Source: Thermodesulfobacteriaceae bacterium
Lineage (GTDB): Bacteria; Desulfobacterota; Dissulfuribacteria; Dissulfuribacterales; UBA3076
NCBI GenBank assembly: GCA_012961845.1
Contig: DTYO01000145.1
Coordinates: forward strand, 1-6,154
Length of the DNA stretch: 6,154 bases
Direction: 5' to 3'
In this document: one piece after another, positions 1 to 4,808 of the stretch
Position numbering within the stretch: the stretch's first letter is position 1
How the letters are laid out: every line of letters begins with the position of its first letter
The notes under the pieces: generated by a model
The model's database searches: none
Told to the model about the DNA's origin: nothing
Seen by the model: the letters and a program-made list of their open reading frames with translations, nothing else
Translations under genes and position numbers: made by a program

Positions 1-1
1 G

Positions 2-85
2 GCCGATGCTCCGCAACCGGCCATCACGCGGCTGCACCGGACTCCAGCCCACGCGAGCAGAGCTCGCGCGGACAGGTGCCGGTGA
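2..85 (+). CDS. possible C-terminal tail of an upstream ORF (partial)
   Basis: A frame open from the left edge reads into the left hairpin and stops with TGA at 83-85. The residues include ITRLHRTPAHASRARADRCR. Nothing in it is a recognisable domain. Reading through a palindrome and stopping inside it is what the last codons of an integron-cassette ORF often do when they run into their recombination site. However, the other two plus-strand frames are also open here because the DNA is GC-rich, so openness alone means little. It may be non-coding. Only sequence to the left of the window can tell. Confidence 0.15.
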   Translation, partial: ADAPQPAITRLHRTPAHASRARADRCR

Positions 86-91
86 TCCGCG
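27..91. repeat. long imperfect inverted repeat, attC-like hairpin
   Basis: The two halves fold into an interrupted hairpin. An outer stem pairs CGCGG (27-31) with CCGCG (87-91). A small asymmetric internal loop follows (CTG 32-34 against AT 85-86). A second stem pairs CACCGG (35-40) with CCGGTG (79-84). The middle (41-51 against 69-78) is only partly matched, with one extra base on the left. A perfect inner stem pairs CGCGAGC (52-58) with GCTCGCG (62-68) around the loop AGA. Paired outer boxes, an asymmetric spacer, an extrahelical base and a variable tip resemble integron attC sites. The diagnostic AAC/GTT core boxes are not evident, so a structured RNA or a plain intergenic repeat remains possible. 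The segment is GC-richer than everything after it. Confidence 0.45.
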
Positions 92-102
92 GGCTCCGAT
101 CT

Positions 103-125
103 CCGAAGACAACTTCCGGTCTTTT
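103..125 (+). terminator. weak terminator-like hairpin
   Basis: CCGAAG (103-108) pairs with CTTCCGG (113-119), with one bulged C and an ACAA loop, and is followed by TCTTTT (120-125). It could end a transcript entering from the left edge. The stem is short and the U-tract interrupted, so this is tentative. Confidence 0.2.
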
Positions 126-160
126 ACACGGATTTGTCCCCGATTGAAAGGGCGGGTACC

Positions 161-164
161 GGAG
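161..164 (+). promoter_or_regulatory. ribosome binding site candidate for the 45-residue ORF
   Basis: GGAG (161-164, within GGAGTGAG) lies 10 bases before the ATG at 175. It is a fair Shine-Dalgarno match with slightly long spacing, and it is the main sign that the small ORF preceding the kinase may be translated. Confidence 0.3.
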
Positions 165-174
165 TGAGCTGTTC

Positions 175-312
175 ATGGACGTTCGTCCTGCATCTTCGTC
201 ACTTTGTGAGCAGGTGCAAATCGAAAGGTCCGGCCGGACAAACTCGATTCACCCAGTGATGAGTCACATTTCATATGCCATCAACTGCCAGGAAGAAGAG
301 GGACTGATATGA
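175..312 (+). CDS. small ORF (45 aa) overlapping the kinase start by ATGA
   Basis: ATG at 175 opens a 45-codon frame that starts MDVRPASSS and ends NCQEEEGLI. Its TGA (310-312) overlaps the histidine kinase ATG (309-311) as ATGA, the usual geometry of translational coupling. A GGAG lies upstream, and an in-frame TGA at 145-147 bounds the frame. The product is hydrophilic with two cysteines, has no membrane segment or signal peptide, and I recognise no family. Possibilities are a short leader peptide that controls kinase translation, or a chance frame whose end happens to meet the start codon. Codon-level conservation in relatives would decide. The kinase has its own good ribosome binding site, so coupling is not required. 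Confidence 0.27.
   Translation: MDVRPASSSLCEQVQIERSGRTNSIHPVMSHISYAINCQEEEGLI
228..239. repeat. 12-bp perfect palindrome GTCCGGCCGGAC
   Basis: GTCCGGCCGGAC is self-complementary over 12 bases and lies about 70 bases before the kinase start, inside the 45-residue ORF. It could be a regulator site. It is GC-rich and not followed by a T-run, so it is not a terminator. No binding protein can be named. Confidence 0.25.
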
Positions 313-1382
313 ATTCAGAGGACAGACTCGGGTATATCTCCAAGGAGAAACTGTATGATCTCCTCACCATGGGCATGCCAGTAGGCTTTTTCATTGTGGA
401 CCGGGATTTGACCATCATCGATTTTAACGAGGCAGCGGAAAAAATAACGGGGTGGCCCAGGGAGGAGGCCATAGGGAAGAAATGCTCGGAAGTCCTGAAG
501 TCGAATCTCTGCAGTGGTGCCTGTCCGCTGAAGAGTGAAGGTGAAAAAGGAAAACACCATATAGGCCTTGAGGCGACAATCAAGACCAGGTTTGGTACAG
601 AACTTCCGGTTTTTTTATCCAGCTCAGCATTGCTTGATGATAGAGGGGGGATGATCGCCGGCATAGAGCTTTTCAGGGATGCCAGCGATCGGAAAAAATT
701 AGAGACTCAGAGAAAGAACTTCATTTCTCTTTTTGCCCATGATCTCAAGATACCGGTAGTTCTTACAGGGGGCCTTGTAACCAGGCTGCTCCAGGAAAAG
801 GCAGGGAGACTGACCGACAAGCAGAGGAAATATCTCCTGGCCATTCAGAGGGAGAACCAGAAGCTAGACCGCTATATACATGATTTTCTGGAAATCCTTA
901 GAGTGGAAACCGGCTATCTTCAGATGTCCAGAGTGGCATGCTGCATGGAAGATATCCTTGCCGGGGTGGCTGAATCTTTTCAGGTTCGGGCAAATGAAAA
1001 AAACATTGCGATAGTCCTTGATTTTCCGAACAAACTGCCTCTTATAGATGTAGACAAATATCAGATTGAAAGGGTATTTAACAACCTCGTGGACAATGCC
1101 ATTAAATACTCTCCTTCAGGCAGCACCATTCTGGTAAAGGCCTGGGAAGAAGGTGATTCCATCATGATAGAAATCAGAGATCAGGGCCCTGGTATTCCGG
1201 CTGAAGACCTTCCCCACATATTCGAATATTTTTTCAGGAGCAGCGTCAGCGGTAAAGAAACCGCAGGGATAGGGCTTGGTCTTGCTTCTGTCAGGGGGAT
1301 TGTCGAGGCCCACGGTGGGCGAATATGGGCAAAGAGCAAGGTGGGACGAGGTACCAGTTTTTTTATACAGCTTCCCAGATAA
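309..1382 (+). CDS. cytoplasmic PAS-domain sensor histidine kinase
   Basis: A 357-residue two-component sensor kinase that autophosphorylates on histidine and should pass the phosphate to a response regulator not present in this window. A PAS domain spans about residues 12-125 and carries Cys59, Cys68 and Cys72 in a loop ending CPL. The HisKA dimerisation domain follows at about 130-205, with the H-box FAHDLKIP and phospho-acceptor His144. The HATPase_c domain spans about 245-357: N-box NNLVDNAIKYSP with Asn263, G1 box DQGPGIP (291-297), F-box FEYFF, G2 box GIGLGLAS (320-327), and a final GRGTSF. No signal peptide, transmembrane segment or HAMP domain is visible, so it is probably soluble and senses an internal cue. 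The ATG at 309 is preceded by GAGGGA (298-303) with 5 bases of spacing. Catalytic motifs are complete. The signal is unknown; a heme, flavin, metal or redox input through the PAS domain is inference. trkH follows 206 bases downstream on the same strand. Confidence 0.93.
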   Translation: MNSEDRLGYISKEKLYDLLTMGMPVGFFIVDRDLTIIDFNEAAEKITGWPREEAIGKKCSEVLKSNLCSGACPLKSEGEKGKHHIGLEATIKTRFGTELPVFLSSSALLDDRGGMIAGIELFRDASDRKKLETQRKNFISLFAHDLKIPVVLTGGLVTRLLQEKAGRLTDKQRKYLLAIQRENQKLDRYIHDFLEILRVETGYLQMSRVACCMEDILAGVAESFQVRANEKNIAIVLDFPNKLPLIDVDKYQIERVFNNLVDNAIKYSPSGSTILVKAWEEGDSIMIEIRDQGPGIPAEDLPHIFEYFFRSSVSGKETAGIGLGLASVRGIVEAHGGRIWAKSKVGRGTSFFIQLPR

Positions 1383-1397
1383 CGCAGACACGGTTCG

Positions 1398-1568
1398 ATG
1401 GTTAGTACTGCACTCTCCTGCTACAGACAAATGTCTGACCTGCAGCTACCATGCCCTCCGGATATTCTGAAGGTAGTGACAGATCAGCAGGTTGTGCCGG
1501 ATACAGGGGATCGACCTCTTGATGAATTATGGTTTGTTCATTATTCCGTGCGGCCTTTATTGTTTTGA
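1398..1568 (+). CDS. possible small ORF (56 aa) between kinase and trkH
   Basis: An ATG at 1398 opens 56 codons ending at TGA 1566-1568, almost filling the kinase-trkH gap. It is in the same frame as the kinase, and the frame is stop-free from the kinase TAA (1380-1382) to this TGA, about 61 codons. The predicted peptide is acidic and protein-like in places (PPDILKVVTDQ, DELWFVHYSVRP) but matches no family I know. No Shine-Dalgarno sequence precedes the ATG at 1398 or the internal one at 1431. It may be a former C-terminal extension of the kinase cut off by a stop, a small independent gene, or chance; a stop-free run of this length is not rare at this base composition. Confidence 0.18.
   Translation: MVSTALSCYRQMSDLQLPCPPDILKVVTDQQVVPDTGDRPLDELWFVHYSVRPLLF
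1424..1437. repeat. short inverted repeat CAGACA-AA-TGTCTG
   Basis: CAGACA (1424-1429) and TGTCTG (1432-1437) are inverted around AA, in the gap between the kinase and trkH. There is no T-run, so it is not a terminator. It could be an operator for trkH or a chance repeat. Confidence 0.2.
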
Positions 1569-1588
1569 AAAGAATCGGATACTGATAT

Positions 1589-3085
1589 ATGAGATTTGGA
1601 ACCGTAGGGGCCCTGTTAGGGTGGCTCCTCATCTTTTTGTCGATTGCCATGCTGACGCCGATCGGCTTCAGCCTGTATTACCATGACGGCACCTGGCCTG
1701 TGTTCCTTGCATCCGGTGCGGCCGGCCTGGCGGCAGGTTCAGGACTTGTCTGTCTGCTGGCACCTGACAGGGAAATCAGTCACAAGGACGGGTTTGCCAT
1801 CGTAGGCTTGAGCTGGCTTGCGGCCGCAGCCCTGGGTGCCATGCCTTTTTATCTGTCCGGAGCCATCCCATCCTTCCTGGATGCCTATTTTGAGGCAATG
1901 TCAGGTTTTACCACAACGGGATCCACCATACTGCCGGATGTTGAACTCCTCGGACCCGGACTCCTGTTCTGGCGTTCTCTGATCCAATGGCTTGGGGGAA
2001 TGGGGATAATTGTCCTGTCCCTGGCGATTCTCCCGGTACTGGGAGTGGGGGGCATGCAGCTTTTCCAAGCAGAAGTTCCAGGACCTACCAAGGATCGCCT
2101 GGCGCCGAGGGTACAGGATACAGCACGTATACTCTGGGGGGTATATGTCCTGTTTACTGCGCTTCAGACAGGACTGCTCATGCTTGCAGGTATGAATTTT
2201 TTTGATGCAGTCTGCCACTCGTTCTGTACCCTTGCCACCGGGGGATTTTCTACGAAAACCGCCAGTGTCGCTGCATATGACAGTGCGTGGATAGACGGTA
2301 TCATCACGCTGTTCATGGCCCTGGCCGGGATAAACTTTGCGCTGCATTTTCGTCTGTTGACAGGCAATGTCAAGGCGTTTTTTTCCAATGAAGAGTTGAA
2401 TTTTTACCTGGGAGTCGCACTTTTTGCCACATTGTATCTTACACTGTCAACCGTTCTTAAAGGGACTTTCGAGACTTGGCTTCAGGCTTTCAGGTATGTA
2501 TCATTTCAGGTCTGGTCCATACTCACCACGACCGGTTTCGGTACAGCAGATTTTGACCTGTGGTCTCCGGACTGCAAGATCCTCATGGTGGTGCTCATGT
2601 GCCTTGGAGGAATGGCTGGTTCAACTGCCGGCGGGATTAAAAATGTCAGGATACTGGTGTTCTGGAAGTTTACACTGGCGCAGATCAAGCAGCTGATTCA
2701 TCCGAAGGCAGTTGTGGCGATCAAACTGGAGGGAAGAGGGATACCCAAGGAAGTAGTACGGTCTGTGCTTGGCTATCTGGCTCTGTATATGGTTGTGTTC
2801 GTGGTTGCAACTCTTATTGTGACCAGCCAGGGGGTCGATATAGTTACAGGATCTACTTCGGTAATAGCTACCTTGAACAATATTGGTCCGGGCCTTGCCG
2901 AGGTGGGGCCCACAAGGCATTTCGGTCTCTTGTCCGATCCTGCAAAGATTGCTCTGATTGTCTGTATGGTGGCAGGGAGGCTGGAATTGTTTACTATTGC
3001 AGTCCTTTTTGCTCCCAGCTACTGGAGAGGTGCAAGCCGGCCAAAGTGGAGATGGCAGAAGGAGAGGCGGGAGAAGCAGGTCTGA
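1589..3085 (+). CDS. trkH: TrkH-family potassium uptake transporter, membrane subunit
   Basis: A 498-residue inner-membrane protein that forms the K+-conducting pore of a Trk/Ktr system and normally works with a cytoplasmic NAD-binding TrkA subunit. The four pore loops are visible: TTTGST (108-113), ATGGFST (216-222), TTTGFGT (313-319) and NNIGPG (430-435), each carrying the filter glycine. Family signatures include IQWLGGMGI (132-140), GSTAGGIKNVR (344-354) with the gate lysine Lys351, and GRLELFT (463-469). Hydrophobic segments fill most of the protein, and the C-terminus is short and basic. Length matches TrkH. The ATG at 1589 gives a normal first helix (GWLLIFLSIAML) but has only a weak CGGA upstream. 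No trkA lies in the window. The kinase precedes it in the same direction, so joint regulation by a sensor kinase is possible but not shown. The neighbouring flaG gene converges on it, with 60 bases between stops. Confidence 0.93.
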   Translation: MRFGTVGALLGWLLIFLSIAMLTPIGFSLYYHDGTWPVFLASGAAGLAAGSGLVCLLAPDREISHKDGFAIVGLSWLAAAALGAMPFYLSGAIPSFLDAYFEAMSGFTTTGSTILPDVELLGPGLLFWRSLIQWLGGMGIIVLSLAILPVLGVGGMQLFQAEVPGPTKDRLAPRVQDTARILWGVYVLFTALQTGLLMLAGMNFFDAVCHSFCTLATGGFSTKTASVAAYDSAWIDGIITLFMALAGINFALHFRLLTGNVKAFFSNEELNFYLGVALFATLYLTLSTVLKGTFETWLQAFRYVSFQVWSILTTTGFGTADFDLWSPDCKILMVVLMCLGGMAGSTAGGIKNVRILVFWKFTLAQIKQLIHPKAVVAIKLEGRGIPKEVVRSVLGYLALYMVVFVVATLIVTSQGVDIVTGSTSVIATLNNIGPGLAEVGPTRHFGLLSDPAKIALIVCMVAGRLELFTIAVLFAPSYWRGASRPKWRWQKERREKQV

Positions 3086-3145
3086 GATTCCAAGTTCTGA
3101 GTAACCCGGTTTGTCTGACAGGTGAACGTGAGAAATGATAAGGAT

Positions 3146-3556
3146 CTAGACCTTCTTATCAAGCAGAAGGCCTAAGATGTCTGAATTCGGAGAATCTCTT
3201 GATGAAAGTATGTCTTCCGGCGGGATTTGTTTCACAGTTTTTCCTGTTTTTGTGTCCCTGATCTCAATCAGCGGCTGTCTGCTGTCGCTGGCGCTGCATA
3301 TTTCAATGTCCATGCAGGATTGCAGTTCTTGTCTGAGGGTTTGGATGGCCGAGACCATGCATTTGTTTTCAGAATAGGACACATCAGGGCCTTGCTCATT
3401 TTTTCCGCCGGTATCATTGTCGTCCGAAAGAGTTCTGAATGCTGCCTTGCCGGATTTTTTTACCGGCTTGATCTGCCGGGTTTCTTTTTTCCAGGACTGA
3501 AGATGGCAGGCGACGGCTTGATTCAGACCGGATATGTCTATACCTTTGATATTCAT
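3146..3556 (-). CDS. flaG: FlaG family flagellar protein
   Basis: A 136-residue protein. Its C-terminal half matches FlaG: an amphipathic helix (about 66-84) followed by the signature LIEIRDTKTGKTVKQIPPED (96-115), with the strand-turn-strand D-x-x-TG and QIPPE, and a final GLLLDKK. FlaG proteins influence flagellar filament length in some bacteria, and the gene often lies beside flagellin and fliD. The first ~65 residues are basic and polar, low in complexity and variable, as is usual in the family. The ATG at 3556 is the only reasonable start, because an in-frame TAG lies a few codons upstream, but no Shine-Dalgarno sequence precedes it. No other flagellar gene is present, so it is an isolated copy here. 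It converges with trkH and is separated from the M23 gene by 325 bases containing a terminator candidate, so it is probably transcribed alone. Confidence 0.85.
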   Translation of the reverse strand: MNIKGIDISGLNQAVACHLQSWKKETRQIKPVKKSGKAAFRTLSDDNDTGGKNEQGPDVSYSENKCMVSAIQTLRQELQSCMDIEICSASDSRQPLIEIRDTKTGKTVKQIPPEDILSSRDSPNSDILGLLLDKKV

Positions 3557-3612
3557 GGGTCGTGACTATGTGGAAAACGGCCGATAAAATCTGATTCCTA
3601 CGTGCCCATACC

Positions 3613-3622
3613 TGTCCGGACA
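3613..3622. repeat. 10-bp perfect palindrome TGTCCGGACA
   Basis: TGTCCGGACA is self-complementary over 10 bases and sits 57 bases upstream of the flaG ATG, downstream of the proposed -10 element and near the predicted start of transcription. A regulator binding there could control flaG. It shares the CCGG centre with the palindrome at 3717-3730. Function is inferred only from position. Confidence 0.25.
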
Positions 3623-3635
3623 CCTCTTAAAAATG

Positions 3636-3664
3636 TTTTTATGTCCCGTAAATGTGTTGCACAA
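3636..3664 (-). promoter_or_regulatory. weak sigma70-type promoter candidate for flaG
   Basis: On the minus strand, TTGTGC (3664-3659) lies 17 bases before TAAAAA (3641-3636). This would start transcription roughly 70-75 bases before the flaG ATG. Neither hexamer is close to consensus (about 3/6 and 4/6), and the AT-rich setting makes such matches easy to find. I saw no sigma54 or correctly oriented sigma28 promoter. Confidence 0.22.
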
Positions 3665-3706
3665 AAAATATCCTCGAAATATCATCAATATGTCTGAGGC
3701 TTTTTT
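3663..3706. terminator. hairpin with A6 and T6 flanks, possible bidirectional terminator
   Basis: CCTCGA (3672-3677) pairs with TCtGAGG (3693-3699), and ATAT (3679-3682) with ATAT (3688-3691), around the loop CATCA. There is one mismatch and one bulged T. A6 (3663-3668) lies on the left and T6 (3701-3706) on the right, so either strand would make a hairpin followed by a U-run. It could stop plus-strand transcription that ran past trkH through the convergent flaG, or leftover minus-strand transcription from the M23 gene. The stem is AT-rich and probably weak. Confidence 0.35.
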
Positions 3707-3716
3707 CTTGTATGCC

Positions 3717-3730
3717 TTGTTCCGGAACAA
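3717..3730. repeat. 14-bp perfect palindrome TTGTTCCGGAACAA
   Basis: TTGTTCCGGAACAA is self-complementary over 14 bases, inside the flaG-M23 gap and upstream of the flaG promoter candidate. A perfect match of this length is typical of dimeric repressor operators. No regulator gene is nearby, and no known consensus is claimed. Confidence 0.3.
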
Positions 3731-3787
3731 AATCCCTGATTTTTAGAGGTACCTGTTTTTCTTATCGAAATTCACGACGGCTGACTG

Positions 3788-3817
3788 AAAAAACGCCGTT
3801 GCCAAATGCCGGAACGG
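3788..3817 (-). terminator. rho-independent terminator candidate after the xseA-M23 operon
   Basis: Read on the minus strand, CCGTTCC pairs with GG-c-AACGG around a 7-base loop with one bulged C. It is followed by CG and then six T residues (plus-strand A6 at 3788-3793). It starts about 65 bases past the M23 stop codon, the right place to end an xseA-M23 transcript. Stem quality is moderate. Confidence 0.45.
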
Positions 3818-3881
3818 AGACTGGATGTCTCTGTATCGGATGTGGAACGGAGGGATCGGTCATGCAGATGAAACCGGTTCT

Positions 3882-4808
3882 CTAAGGACCTAAAAGTGAC
3901 ATCAGGGCCTCTGGGTCCAGCCTGTTCCCCAGAAGGCTGACACCCCAGTGAAGATGCGGACCGGTGGCGCGGCCGGTGGATCCTGAATAGCCTATCACCT
4001 GACCCCTTTGTACTTCCTTCCCGTGTTGAACTGCGTATGAAGACAGATGCACATAAATGGTAAAAAGGCCTCCTCCGTGGTCAAGTATTATGGTCCTGCC
4101 TATCAGATATCCTTCTCTGATCAGGACTACTCTGCCGGAATTGGAGGCGAGCACAGGCGTTCCTTCCGGAGCCCTCAGATCGATTCCAGAATGGGGACTT
4201 CTGGGCCTTCCATTCAGGATTCGGCGAAAACCGTAAGGACTCAGGATCTTTGACTTCACAGGCCATACAAAAGGCGGCTTCCAATAGATTTCATCGGTGA
4301 TCATGCTGCAGGTTTCATTGACGGCCTTCTGATCGGCTATCACTCTTTTGAGCACGTCCGGGGAAAACTCTACCATCTTGTCCGGCAGAGTCAGTCGCTC
4401 TTCTGGAAATTCCCTTGAAATGATACTGACTTCGGAACCAACTACATTCCGGTCTGGATGTCCTTCCATGCACACAGTCAGCTGGTAAGTCCCAGGTTTC
4501 GCTTTCATTCCGGCACCAATAAGGGCTGAGTAACTGCCTGGTGCCTGATCGGGAAATACAGGGATTTCCCGGCCGAGAAAAGACAGACTGCTTACTCTTG
4601 AGGAATCACTCGTTTTTATTCTGGCAATGGCAATTCCACCAATGGGAATTTCATGCGGAACGATCTCAACAGTTAATTTGTTGAGCGGCCGTACTTTTTC
4701 CAGGCCAGAGGCCTCTTCAGGGAAAAGGCCGGCAACCAGGTATAATAGAATGACAGCCGGAAGACAGATGTTGATGAGGAGACGTCTGAGGTCCGTATTT
4801 TCTTTCAT
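3882..4808 (-). CDS. secreted or membrane-anchored M23 family metallopeptidase (LytM-like)
   Basis: A 308-residue predicted peptidoglycan hydrolase. A short charged N-terminus and hydrophobic stretch (about residues 10-28) form a signal peptide or anchor, placing the rest in the periplasm. Residues about 44-131 look like a beta-rich, Ig-like domain (PGSYSALI, KPGTYQLTV). The C-terminal zinc peptidase domain (about 180-305) is complete: His206 and Asp210 (HSGID) and His287 as zinc ligands, with His254 (YVHLS) and His285 (HLH, 285-287) as catalytic histidines. This matches the LytM pattern, so it is probably active rather than an EnvC-type activator, and should cleave cross-link peptides in the cell wall. 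The ATG at 4808 overlaps the xseA stop as ATGA, and AGGA (4818-4821) within xseA is its ribosome binding site, so the two are co-translated. Substrate specificity cannot be read from the sequence. Confidence 0.9.
   Translation of the reverse strand: MKENTDLRRLLINICLPAVILLYLVAGLFPEEASGLEKVRPLNKLTVEIVPHEIPIGGIAIARIKTSDSSRVSSLSFLGREIPVFPDQAPGSYSALIGAGMKAKPGTYQLTVCMEGHPDRNVVGSEVSIISREFPEERLTLPDKMVEFSPDVLKRVIADQKAVNETCSMITDEIYWKPPFVWPVKSKILSPYGFRRILNGRPRSPHSGIDLRAPEGTPVLASNSGRVVLIREGYLIGRTIILDHGGGLFTIYVHLSSYAVQHGKEVQRGQVIGYSGSTGRATGPHLHWGVSLLGNRLDPEALMSLLGP

Larger units (their letters stand above)
3557..3881. other. 325-base intergenic region between flaG and the M23 gene
   Basis: No convincing gene lies in this gap. 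It contains an AT-rich stretch (about 3626-3710), a minus-strand terminator candidate (3788-3817), a second A/T-flanked hairpin (3663-3706), a weak minus-strand promoter candidate (3636-3664) and two perfect palindromes (3613-3622 and 3717-3730). Near the M23 end, the 9-mer GGAACGGAG occurs twice (3811-3819 and 3844-3852). A hairpin pairing 3814-3821 with 3827-3834 overlaps an arm of the terminator and would compete with it. The plus-strand frame 3652-3885 is Cys-rich but has no ribosome binding site and is not counted as a gene. Confidence 0.6.

Noticed and set aside
1518..1546. TTGATG and TATTCC with 17-base spacing as a trkH promoter.
   Set aside because: The -10 match is only about 3/6, too weak to report as a feature.
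1901..2347. Minus-strand 148-codon frame inside trkH.
   Set aside because: It lies fully within a well-supported transporter gene and has no protein-like motifs.
3137..3160. Inverted repeat GATAAG...CTTATC spanning the flaG stop codon, as a trkH or flaG terminator.
   Set aside because: The stem is short and neither side is followed by a T-run; half of it is flaG coding sequence.
3227..3565. Plus-strand 112-codon frame antisense to flaG.
   Set aside because: It is a mirror of flaG, whose minus-strand product has clear family motifs.
3580..3587. GCCGATAA, an exact sigma28 -10 element next to flaG.
   Set aside because: It is on the plus strand and points away from flaG, and no TAAA-type -35 lies at the right distance. 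It is treated as coincidence.
3652..3885. Plus-strand 77-codon Cys-rich frame in the flaG-M23 gap.
   Set aside because: No ribosome binding site, overlap with the terminator candidate and the M23 stop, and no recognisable motif.
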